This document shows, piece after piece, positions 1-4,992 of a stretch of 5,217 nucleotides of DNA; position 1 is the stretch's first letter; every line of letters begins with the position of its first letter. Position numbers and translations under genes: made by a program. The notes under the pieces are model-generated. The model was not told where the DNA came from. It worked only from the letters and a program-made list of their open reading frames with translations, and did no database searches. This stretch comes from CAIXMG01 sp964628065 (GTDB taxonomy: Bacteria; Patescibacteriota; Minisyncoccia; Phycocordibacterales; UBA1006): NCBI GenBank assembly GCA_964628065.1, contig CAZVLM010000034.1:1-5217 (forward strand). The letters are read 5' to 3'.

Positions 1-67
1 GAACAATATAAGTCCTTACAAACTTATCACTTATAATAATAAATGTCAATAGTATCGCATACTTTCA
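1..67. other. AT-rich left flank of the insertion sequence
   Basis: This short flank holds no gene that I can support. A TATAAT hexamer lies at 32-37 on the plus strand and could serve as a -10 box for transcription running into the insertion sequence, but no matching -35 box sits 16-18 bases upstream. An ATG at 43 opens a reading frame that runs on into the transposase in another frame; it is probably a shadow, or at most the beginning of a gene cut by the insertion. Confidence 0.4.
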
Positions 68-85
68 AGACCTTGGAAACACTTG
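68..85 (+). repeat. Left terminal inverted repeat of the insertion sequence
   Basis: This 18-base sequence is the exact reverse complement of 978-995. Pairing stops abruptly on the inner side (G86 opposite T977) and continues only patchily outward. The possible TTG start codon of the transposase at 83-85 lies inside the repeat. Confidence 0.9.
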
Positions 86-112
86 GCCAATTACCAAGTA
101 ACCTACAAGGAT

Positions 113-997
113 ATGGCATACACCACCAACCCAAAGCTTCCCAAGGTTCGAAGAGATGCGGTCCGCATGCTGCGGACCGGACAACCGGTTCGTGCCGTTG
201 CACGGCACTTTGGCTTTTCTCCGGGAACCATTTCAAAATGGTCGAAGCGAGCAAAAGGCTTGGGCCACGTTCCCATCGAAACAAGATCTTCGCGACCGAA
301 ACATTCTCCAAAGAGAATCCCGAACGAAGTTCGGGATATGGTTTCAGATAAAAGGAAAGAGCTTGGTCGTTCCATCGAGGTGGTGCATTTTGCATTGCAA
401 CAAGAAGGTGTGGATGTTTCGCTTTCAAGCGTCTACAGAATATTGGGAGACAGCTACTTGCTCAAGCGAAAAAGCCCGTGGAAGAAATTCCACAGGACAA
501 GCAAGCGCCCGGAGGCGCTTGCCCCAGGGGATTTGGTGCAAATGGACACCATCCACATCATGACGGGAAAGAAATCCAGAATCTACGTGTATACGCTCAT
601 TGATGTGTTTTCAAGAGTTGGATATGCAAAAGCATGCCACAAGATTTCTTCGGGACAAACACTGAAGTTTCTTGCAGAGGCAAGATCCAAACTTCCGTTT
701 TTCGTCTCGTGCATCCAGACCGACCATGGTCCGGAGTTTGGAAGTTACTTCACACAAAGATTAGGGATTGTGCACCGTCATTCTCGCATACGGAAACCCA
801 ATGACAATGCGCATGTGGAGCGGTTCAACAGGACATTGCAGGATGAATGCTTGAATAAAATATTTCCGGATGTTGCAAAAATGAACCGCGCCTTGAAAAA
901 ATATTTGGATCACTACAACAACAGACGCCATCATTTTGGTTTGAAGTTTGGAGTGCCGAATGATATATTTGACAGATCAAGTGTTTCCAAGGTCTAG
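113..997 (+). CDS. DDE (rve-type) transposase of an IS481/IS3-like element
   Basis: The enzyme cuts and joins the ends of its own element. In the longest frame (304 residues from a TTG at 83) the order is a helix-turn-helix at about 34-57 (RAVARHFGFSPGTISKW), a basic linker at 58-85, and an integrase catalytic core from about 150. The catalytic triad is D155 (VQMDTIH), D214 (QTDHGPEF) and E246 (NAHVERFNRTLQDE). Only 31 residues separate D214 and E246, fewer than the usual 35 of IS3-type enzymes. I prefer the ATG at 113 (294 residues, starting MAYTTNPKLP) because the TTG at 83 lies inside the terminal repeat, but neither start has a good ribosome binding site (AAGGA at 107-111 is too close to the ATG). 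The frame is intact, so the protein may be active. The stop codon at 995-997 straddles the right repeat end. The class is secure; the exact IS family is an inference. Confidence 0.9.
   Translation: MAYTTNPKLPKVRRDAVRMLRTGQPVRAVARHFGFSPGTISKWSKRAKGLGHVPIETRSSRPKHSPKRIPNEVRDMVSDKRKELGRSIEVVHFALQQEGVDVSLSSVYRILGDSYLLKRKSPWKKFHRTSKRPEALAPGDLVQMDTIHIMTGKKSRIYVYTLIDVFSRVGYAKACHKISSGQTLKFLAEARSKLPFFVSCIQTDHGPEFGSYFTQRLGIVHRHSRIRKPNDNAHVERFNRTLQDECLNKIFPDVAKMNRALKKYLDHYNNRRHHFGLKFGVPNDIFDRSSVSKV
978..995 (-). repeat. Right terminal inverted repeat of the insertion sequence
   Basis: CAAGTGTTTCCAAGGTCT is the exact reverse complement of 68-85. Its last base is the T of the transposase TAG stop; the A and G of that codon are outside the perfect repeat. 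Confidence 0.9.
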
Positions 998-1021
998 GAA
1001 AGGATTAGTGTATTAAATCTG

Positions 1022-1095
1022 TGGGAGTGGATGGATTCGAACCATCGACCGCAGAGGTATAAGCTCTGTGCTCTAACCAACTGAGCTACACTCCC
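1022..1095 (-). tRNA. tRNA-Ile with anticodon UAU
   Basis: The minus strand folds into a full 74-nt cloverleaf. It has a GGGAGTG/CACTCCC acceptor stem, a GCTC/GAGC D stem with an AGTTGGTTA loop, a CAGAG/CTCTG anticodon stem with the seven-base loop CTTATAC, a CGGTC variable loop and a GATGG/CCATC T stem with loop TTCGAAT. The anticodon TAT (plus-strand 1059-1061) reads AUA, hence isoleucine, and the discriminator is A as expected for tRNA-Ile. No CCA is encoded, since CAG follows the discriminator, so a CCA-adding enzyme is needed. Bacteria usually read AUA with a CAU-anticodon tRNA carrying lysidine made by TilS; a UAU anticodon is a known but rare alternative. A well-formed promoter lies just upstream (1107-1135). 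Confidence 0.95.
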
Positions 1096-1106
1096 GAAAC
1101 AAGGGC

Positions 1107-1135
1107 ATCATACCTTATTTCAGGAACTTTTTCAA
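1107..1135 (-). promoter_or_regulatory. Promoter of the tRNA-Ile gene
   Basis: On the minus strand TTGAAA (plus 1130-1135), a 17-base spacer and TATGAT (plus 1107-1112) form a near-consensus housekeeping promoter. Transcription should start about five bases before the mature tRNA 5' end at 1095. The -35 box touches the edge of the adjacent palindromic element, sharing A1135 with its first 9-mer. Confidence 0.7.
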
Positions 1136-1375
1136 ACACACCCTCCCGGCTTCGCCCAACACACCCCGCAGGGCTTTGCCCTGTCGCCCTCTCTAAAAGA
1201 GAGGGTCGGCTCCGACGAAACTTGTTCATTAATTAAACTTTTGTGAATCTCCTAGAGGTTATCAATAAGCTACTGGTGCACATTATCCAGACGAAGCAAA
1301 CCCTCTCTTTTAGAGAGGGCGTACATGAGCGGAGCGAATGACGGGTGTGTTGGGCGGAGCCCTGCGGGGTGTGTT
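1135..1375. repeat. Palindromic intergenic element 1 (MITE-like, 241 bp)
   Basis: The two ends are inverted copies of one plan. Each end carries the 9-mer AACACACCC twice, at 1135-1143 and 1158-1166 on the left and, inverted, at 1367-1375 and 1343-1351 on the right. Each end also has a perfect hairpin with an 8-bp stem CCCTCTCT/AGAGAGGG and a 3-base loop (1187-1205 and 1301-1319), and these two hairpins are exact reverse complements of each other. The longest outer match is AACACACCCCGCAGGGCT at 1158-1175 with 1358-1375. The left arm has extra hairpins: CAGGGC/GCCCTG at 1169-1183 and TCGG/CCGA at 1206-1215. The centre (about 1216-1300) is AT-rich and codes nothing. It may be a non-autonomous mobile element or a REP-like repeat, and its hairpins could also end ftsH transcription. 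No family is recognised. Confidence 0.7.
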
Positions 1376-3242
1376 AAGCCTCTTTTACTTTCCCAATCAA
1401 CCCGAACGGCTTGATCAGCTTATTATACTCATCTTGCTCCAACGTTTCAACTTCAAGCAATTTCTTAGCAACAGCTTCAAGAGCGTCTCGATACTTAATA
1501 AGAGTCTCTTCTGCACGTTGCAAAGCAGTAGTGACAATCACCGCGACCTCTTCATCAATTTTTTGAGCAACCTGGTCTGAGAAGTCATTTGCAGAAAGGT
1601 GTTCCTTCTCGTTATAGGCAACCGGACCAAGGGATTCTGACATTCCCCATTGCATAACCATACTTCGTGCAGTTTTTGTTGCACTCTGAATATCTCCATA
1701 AGCACCTCCAGTAATGTCTCCGAAGATGATTTTTTCGGCTGCACGACCACCAAGCATCATCGCAAGATCGTCAAGATACTCTTTTTTCATGGTAAGTTTT
1801 TGCTCCTCAAGAGGAAGACTCATCGTGTATCCACCTGCGGTACCTCGAGGAATAATTGTTATCTTATGAACAGGATCTGCATGCTCAAGCGCTGAAGCAA
1901 CAATTGCATGGCCTGCCTCATGGTAAGCAATAATCTCGCGATCTTTCTTTGTGTGCAAGTGCGATTTTCGTTCAGGTCCCATCATCACTTTTTCAATTGA
2001 TGCGAGTATATCAGCCTGTGAAACTGTTTTGTTATTATGACGCGCCGCAAGGATCGCCGCCTCGTTCATAAGCGATTCAAGGTCGGCACCAGAAAATCCT
2101 GGTGTTCGTTCAGCAACCACCGAAAGGTTTACATTGTCCTCAAGTGGTTTTTCATTCGCATGAATCTTAAGAATAAGTTCTCGATCTTTTCGATCTGGAA
2201 GACTTAAATAGACTCGTCGATCAAATCGTCCTGGTCGAAGCAGTGCGGTATCAAGGACATCTGCTCGGTTCGTAGCAGCCATTACCACTACTTTTTCAGA
2301 CGGTTCAAACCCATCCATCTCAACGAGAATCTGATTAAGAGTCTGCTCTCGCTCGTCATTTCCTCCTCCAATTCCTACGCCTCGTGATCGTCCCACCGCA
2401 TCAATTTCATCGATGAAAATAATCGATGGCGACATCTGCTTCGCCTGGTCGAACAAATCTCGCACCCGTGACGCACCGACTCCTACAAACATTTCCACGA
2501 ATTCAGAACCTGACAAGTGAAAGAATGGAACGCCTGCCTCTCCTGCTACTGCTCGAGCAAGAAGGGTCTTTCCTGTTCCAGGATTTCCTGTAAGCAGAAC
2601 GCCTTTCGGAATTTTGGCGCCGATGTCCAAATACTTTTTAGGATTCTTCAAGAAGTCTACGACTTCGATCAATTCCTGTTTTGCCTCTTCGTTTCCTGCA
2701 ACATCCTTGAATGTCACTTTTTTTCCTTTATCGTCCGGATCGGTCACGCGCGCTTTTGATTGCCCAAATGCCATTCCTTTCATTCCTCCATTCGTTGCCC
2801 CACGCATTTGCGCGAATAAAAACCAAATGAAGAACAGCATGAAAATCATCGGAAGCGCAATTGGAAGAATACTTAATAGCCAGTATCCAACCCCTGATTC
2901 ACTCTTCACGCTAATATTTGTTTTTGCTAATGCTTCTGCGGTAACGCCGTAATTTTTAAGTGTTTCAGTAATGCCTGCCTCTGTTTCTTTTTTAGAAACT
3001 TTCAATGCATCATCGGTTGTTGTTAAGTTTAATGTATTTCCTTTTACGGTAATATCTTTTACTTTTCCTTCATTAACCAGTGTTGCTGCCTGTGAAAGCG
3101 AGATATCCTCTACTTTATTGCTTTTGCCCGCAATTAAACCATAGACGCCTGAAATAGCGGCAAATATGAATATTGCAACAATAATCTGCGAGAAAAAACC
3201 TAGCTGTAATCCCTTTTTTGGCTCCTTTTTCTTAGTTGACAT
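1374..3242 (-). CDS. ftsH: ATP-dependent zinc metalloprotease FtsH
   Basis: FtsH is a membrane-anchored hexameric AAA+ protease that unfolds and degrades membrane and short-lived soluble proteins. From the ATG at 3242 the protein has 622 residues, normal for the family. It shows a basic N-terminus, TM1 at about 15-37, an extracytoplasmic domain, TM2 at about 119-144, Walker A GNPGTGKT at 219-226, the pore motif MFVGVGASR from about 251, Walker B IIFIDEID at 274-281, a second region of homology ATNRADVLD..LLRPGRFDR at about 323-342, the zinc site HEAGH at 441-445 and the third zinc ligand D517 in GGAYGDIQSAT. An in-frame ATG at 3269 would add nine residues, but a TATAAT box would then lie inside the coding region, so I chose 3242. 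There is no Shine-Dalgarno sequence, which suggests a leaderless mRNA. The stop codon overlaps palindromic element 1. The gene stands alone. Confidence 0.97.
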   Translation of the reverse strand: MSTKKKEPKKGLQLGFFSQIIVAIFIFAAISGVYGLIAGKSNKVEDISLSQAATLVNEGKVKDITVKGNTLNLTTTDDALKVSKKETEAGITETLKNYGVTAEALAKTNISVKSESGVGYWLLSILPIALPMIFMLFFIWFLFAQMRGATNGGMKGMAFGQSKARVTDPDDKGKKVTFKDVAGNEEAKQELIEVVDFLKNPKKYLDIGAKIPKGVLLTGNPGTGKTLLARAVAGEAGVPFFHLSGSEFVEMFVGVGASRVRDLFDQAKQMSPSIIFIDEIDAVGRSRGVGIGGGNDEREQTLNQILVEMDGFEPSEKVVVMAATNRADVLDTALLRPGRFDRRVYLSLPDRKDRELILKIHANEKPLEDNVNLSVVAERTPGFSGADLESLMNEAAILAARHNNKTVSQADILASIEKVMMGPERKSHLHTKKDREIIAYHEAGHAIVASALEHADPVHKITIIPRGTAGGYTMSLPLEEQKLTMKKEYLDDLAMMLGGRAAEKIIFGDITGGAYGDIQSATKTARSMVMQWGMSESLGPVAYNEKEHLSANDFSDQVAQKIDEEVAVIVTTALQRAEETLIKYRDALEAVAKKLLEVETLEQDEYNKLIKPFGLIGKVKEA

Positions 3243-3249
3243 AGGGCTT

Positions 3250-3255
3250 ATTATA
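3250..3255 (-). promoter_or_regulatory. -10 box of ftsH (leaderless arrangement)
   Basis: On the minus strand a perfect TATAAT ends seven bases before the ATG at 3242, so transcription would begin at or next to the start codon. The -35 region is poor (CTTTTT at 17 bases). The lack of any Shine-Dalgarno sequence agrees with leaderless translation. Confidence 0.55.
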
Positions 3256-3261
3256 CTGATT

Positions 3262-3297
3262 TTAAGCAATAAAAAAAGCCCTGATTAATTTGCTTAA
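3262..3297. repeat. Inverted repeat TTAAGCAA-N20-TTGCTTAA between divergent promoters
   Basis: Two perfect 8-base half-sites at 3262-3269 and 3290-3297 lie between the ftsH -10 box (minus) and the proposed promoter of the small RNA (plus). The right half overlaps the proposed -35 box of the RNA. The spacing of 28 bases centre to centre could suit a regulator bound to both sites, or the repeat may be chance in AT-rich DNA. Confidence 0.35.
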
Positions 3298-3317
3298 TTA
3301 AAAAAATAGGCTATCAT
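3290..3317 (+). promoter_or_regulatory. Possible promoter of the candidate small RNA
   Basis: TTGCTT at 3290-3295, a 16-base spacer and TATCAT at 3312-3317 predict a start near 3324, just before the first predicted stem of the RNA. TATAGT at 3318-3323 is an alternative -10 box. The -35 match is only fair. Confidence 0.35.
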
Positions 3318-3323
3318 TATAGT

Positions 3324-3436
3324 AATCGCAAGACCGGAAATAATCTCCTGCCGGCGCCTGGCAACAGGGCATGTATCGAGGGGTGTAGGAGTCCTCGGCG
3401 ACAGAAAATCACCATTCCGGTGATTTTCTGATTTCT
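3324..3436 (+). ncRNA. Candidate structured small RNA of unknown class
   Basis: A stretch of about 61 percent G+C (47 of 77 bases in 3326-3402) sits in very AT-rich surroundings, with a possible promoter before it and a terminator-like hairpin after it. A consistent fold can be drawn: closing stem TCGC 3326-3329 with GCGA 3398-3401; stem CCGG 3334-3337 with CCGG 3351-3354; hairpin CCTG 3357-3360, GNRA tetraloop GCAA, CAGG 3365-3368; stem CGAGG 3377-3381 with CCTCG 3393-3397. The loop bases CTCCT 3345-3349 and AGGAG 3387-3391 are complementary and could form a loop-loop contact. I do not recognise SRP RNA, 6S RNA, RNase P or a known riboswitch. No plus-strand gene follows, so a stand-alone RNA fits better than a riboswitch. 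The stems are short and could partly be chance. Confidence 0.4.
3402..3434 (+). terminator. Terminator-like hairpin after the candidate small RNA
   Basis: CAGAAAATCACC at 3402-3413 pairs perfectly with GGTGATTTTCTG at 3419-3430 around a five-base loop, followed by ATTT. The stem is strong but the U-tract is short. It ends just short of the stop codon of the convergent minus-strand gene (3435-3437) and may limit read-through from both sides. Confidence 0.5.
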
Positions 3437-3842
3437 AAAGAAAAATACATTTGTTTTCGAGCTTTCTTAAATCTTTTTGACGTATGCAATGGATGGTATT
3501 AATTTCTGTCATTCCGTTATTTCTTTTTATTTCAAGTACTACTCTATGGTCTTCTTTTCCGCAAATGATATATCTTTCTCTGGGACGATCTGTACGCATC
3601 AAAATCCTCTTTGGAAATTTTAAAAGATCTGGCAACGCCAGAAAAAACTCCTTAGTCACCTCAGGATGACCATTCAAATGTTTTATATATCCAAGAATTT
3701 TAGCAACAACAAATTCTGATATATACACCTCCCTATCCCCAATTCTGGCGGATAGCTCCGCACTGAAAGTGCAGACCAATACTAGATGGCGTCCATAATT
3801 AGCCTTGCCAGTATTAATGTTGTTTATGATATCAAAATACAC
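3435..3842 (-). CDS. Small protein, possible BECR-fold (phage barnase/EndoU/RelE-like) ribonuclease
   Basis: The 135-residue protein starts with GTG. Its C-terminal half has the outline of the phage-associated BECR nuclease-like domains: a helix with basic and His residues (VVAKILGYIKHLNGH, 45-59; K64), then LPDLLKFPKRIL at 70-81 (compare the LPEILENPDEI-type motif), then short strands at about 91-95 (YIICG), 100-108 (RVVLEIKRN) and 113-121 (EINTIHCIR). Those proteins act as toxins or RNases; here this is an inference from pattern alone. There is no signal peptide or membrane segment. No partner antitoxin is obvious: the upstream gene on the same strand is separated by a strong terminator and does not look like one. 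No convincing Shine-Dalgarno sequence precedes the GTG. TAAGTT eight bases upstream might be a -10 box. It converges with the candidate small RNA. Confidence 0.6.
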   Translation of the reverse strand: MYFDIINNINTGKANYGRHLVLVCTFSAELSARIGDREVYISEFVVAKILGYIKHLNGHPEVTKEFFLALPDLLKFPKRILMRTDRPRERYIICGKEDHRVVLEIKRNNGMTEINTIHCIRQKDLRKLENKCIFL

Positions 3843-3900
3843 CTACTTAACTTACCAAGACTGTTATCAAGAAAGGTTCAGGAAATAATAAATAAACAAT

Positions 3901-3928
3901 AAAAAAAGCCCCGTTAAGGGCTTTTTTT
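3901..3928. terminator. Bidirectional intrinsic terminator
   Basis: AAAAAAAGCCC at 3901-3911 pairs perfectly with GGGCTTTTTTT at 3918-3928 around a six-base loop, giving a U-tract on either strand. On the minus strand it lies eight bases after the stop of the 168-residue gene and so ends that transcript before the possible ribonuclease gene, which must then have its own promoter. Confidence 0.88.
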
Positions 3929-3936
3929 ATTGAATT

Positions 3937-4443
3937 TTAAGCAGCCGCCAGGTTTGGGAAAAAGTATTTTACCTTTTGCTCAAAGTAATAAAGCAGCAGA
4001 TCGTCCTTCTTCTTAGCCAGAAAGTCGGCTATCGCAAGCATGTCCGCATCTTTCGTAAGTTTGGTAGTTTTTACGCCTAATGTGACCTCTATGGAAAGAA
4101 CCACGGAATTATTCTTAACCAGAATGACCAACTCCACATGCTTTCTCCTTTCATTCTCCTCTGTTAATTTTGTCACCAACTTATCGAAGCGCTCAATGAG
4201 AGAATCATTGATATGCAGCGATGCGGCAATTTCAGGAGAATCGAAGTGTATCCTGATCCCGCCTTTCACGAACTCGGCAGAGATGCCGATTTTCGAATCG
4301 ATGCGCAAGCAGAAGCGAGGCTCCTTTGTCTTAAGGCTCCCGAACTTGTACCAGGTAAACTTTTTTTGAGGAACGACTAGGACACTGATCGCCCCGAAAC
4401 ACCACTTTCCCGGCTCGTTTGGAATATCTGTACGATTTCTCAT
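3937..4443 (-). CDS. Hypothetical protein with ssrA-like C-terminal LAAA
   Basis: I do not recognise this 168-residue protein. It begins MRNRTDIPNEPGKWCFGA, has no signal peptide or clear membrane segment, and looks soluble and lysine-rich. The N-terminal third suggests beta strands (ISVLVVPQKKFTWYKF, then FCLRIDSKIGISAEF and IRIHF). A charged helix follows at about 81-102 (DSLIERFDKLVTKLTEENERRK), then two strands (VELVILVKN, VVLSIEVTLGV) and a helical C-terminus (DADMLAIADFLAKKK, then LLYYFEQKVKYFF). It ends in NLAAA, close to the LAA end of tmRNA tags. The gene has its own promoter, whose -35 box overlaps that of the divergent smpB, and a strong terminator directly downstream. The ATG at 4443 is chosen because it follows the promoter by a short leader (about 18 nt), although there is only a weak AAAAGA before it. 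Existence is fairly sure; function is unknown. Confidence 0.75.
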   Translation of the reverse strand: MRNRTDIPNEPGKWCFGAISVLVVPQKKFTWYKFGSLKTKEPRFCLRIDSKIGISAEFVKGGIRIHFDSPEIAASLHINDSLIERFDKLVTKLTEENERRKHVELVILVKNNSVVLSIEVTLGVKTTKLTKDADMLAIADFLAKKKDDLLLYYFEQKVKYFFPNLAAA

Positions 4444-4467
4444 TCTTTTAATTTTTATTTCATACCA

Positions 4468-4496
4468 AAACTATCATAAAATAAGTACGTTGTCAA
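4468..4496 (-). promoter_or_regulatory. Promoter of the 168-residue hypothetical gene
   Basis: On the minus strand a consensus TTGACA (plus 4491-4496), a 17-base spacer and TAGTTT (plus 4468-4473), preceded by an extended -10 TG, form a good promoter. It should start transcription about 18 bases before the ATG at 4443. Confidence 0.6.
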
Positions 4497-4518
4497 AAAC
4501 GCCTCAAAGTGCTATTCT
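4490..4518 (+). promoter_or_regulatory. Promoter of smpB
   Basis: TTGTCA at 4490-4495, exactly 17 bases, and TATTCT at 4513-4518 with an extended -10 TGC (4510-4512) form a strong promoter. The -10 box ends nine bases before the smpB ATG, so the message would be leaderless or nearly so. The -35 box shares five bases with that of the divergent gene. Confidence 0.7.
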
Positions 4519-4527
4519 AGTCGGGCA

Positions 4528-4992
4528 ATGGCCAAGAAACCTGAGACTATGAACCCTTACATAACGAATTCCAAAGCGGGATTCAACTATGAAACCTTGG
4601 AAACATACGAGGCGGGTTTGCAGTTGCTCGGGCACGAAGTGAAGTCACTTCGACTGGGCCATGCGTCCATCGGCGAATCGTTCATTATCAATGATAACGG
4701 AGAACTGTACCTTGTTAAGGCATACATTCCTCCTTACCAGATGAAGAATACTCCGCCAAGTTATGATCCGTACCGAAAGCGAAAACTACTCGTCACACGA
4801 AAAGAACTCGACGAGATCACCCGGCGAAAACAAGAAGCCGGCTTGACCCTCGTTCCCCTTTCGCTGTACGATAAGAACGGATTTCTCAAACTCCAATTCG
4901 CGCTCGCTCGAGGAAAGAAGAAACATGACAAGCGTCAAACTATTAAAAGTCGTGATGCTGAGCGAGAAATGGGGCGGCTGATGAAATCGTAG
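4528..4992 (+). CDS. smpB: SsrA-binding protein SmpB
   Basis: SmpB binds tmRNA and brings it to ribosomes stalled on broken messages, so that trans-translation can free the ribosome and tag the product. The 154-residue length is normal. Family landmarks are in order: YEAGLQLLGHEVKSLR at 27-42 (the usual GTEVKSLR has His in place of Thr here), IPPYQ at 67-71, DPYRKRKLL at 80-88, GLTLVPLSLY at 105-114, ALARGKKKHDKR at 125-136 and RDAERE at 142-147. H133 sits where E. coli SmpB has its functional His136 in the same GKKxHDKR setting. The C-terminal tail is short. The ATG at 4528 follows a strong promoter by nine bases with no Shine-Dalgarno sequence. The tmRNA gene starts 144 bases after the stop on the same strand, a common smpB-ssrA pairing, but palindromic element 2 lies between them. 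Confidence 0.97.
   Translation: MAKKPETMNPYITNSKAGFNYETLETYEAGLQLLGHEVKSLRLGHASIGESFIINDNGELYLVKAYIPPYQMKNTPPSYDPYRKRKLLVTRKELDEITRRKQEAGLTLVPLSLYDKNGFLKLQFALARGKKKHDKRQTIKSRDAEREMGRLMKS

Larger units (their letters stand above)
68..995 (+). mobile_element. Insertion sequence with 18-bp perfect terminal inverted repeats and one DDE transposase
   Basis: The unit is bounded by AGACCTTGGAAACACTTG at 68-85 and its exact reverse complement at 978-995, and it encloses a single rve-type transposase gene. The repeats can be stretched outward imperfectly: left CTTTCA and right AGGAAAG match if one gap and one mismatch are allowed, so the true ends may lie a few bases further out (about 62 and 1002). 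I see no convincing target-site duplication, which points to an old insertion, a mobilisation without duplication, or misplaced ends. One intact ORF and HTH-plus-integrase-core architecture resemble the IS481/IS3-like group. It lies 26 bases from the 3' end of the tRNA gene. Confidence 0.85.

Noticed and set aside
219..226. Defective FtsH because Walker A reads GNPGTGKT instead of GPPGTGKT (residue positions in the 622-residue protein)
   Set aside because: The substitution keeps the GxxxxGKT signature, and all other catalytic motifs are intact, so activity is expected.
43..351. Plus-strand frame starting with an ATG shortly after a TATAAT box
   Set aside because: It runs through the inverted repeat and the transposase helix-turn-helix region in another frame with no family features. 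An interrupted host gene start is possible but nothing on the far side continues it.
27..428. Minus-strand reading frame of 133 codons across the left end of the insertion sequence
   Set aside because: It lies antisense to the transposase, crosses the IS boundary and shows no recognisable domain; a shadow frame.
83..997. IS3-style two-ORF transposase with programmed frameshift
   Set aside because: One uninterrupted frame covers both the helix-turn-helix and the integrase core, with no slippery A-run at a domain junction.
1135..1375. CRISPR array
   Set aside because: The repeated 9-mers occur twice per end in inverted orientation with structured, unequal spacers; there is no run of direct repeats with unique spacers.
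1338..1580. Plus-strand frame beginning in palindromic element 1
   Set aside because: Its sequence is the reverse of the ftsH 3' end and part of the palindrome; no independent support.
2614..2952. Plus-strand frame of 112 codons antisense to ftsH
   Set aside because: Hydrophobic only because it mirrors the FtsH TM2 region; the FtsH frame is unmistakable.
3324..3402. SRP RNA, RNase P RNA or an HDV-like ribozyme
   Set aside because: The SRP apical motif (GTCCGGAAGGAAGCAG-like) and RNase P core words are missing, and I could not draw the nested double pseudoknot of HDV-like ribozymes.
4040..4369. Plus-strand frame antisense to the 168-residue gene
   Set aside because: The minus-strand frame is longer and has a good promoter and terminator; the plus frame has neither.
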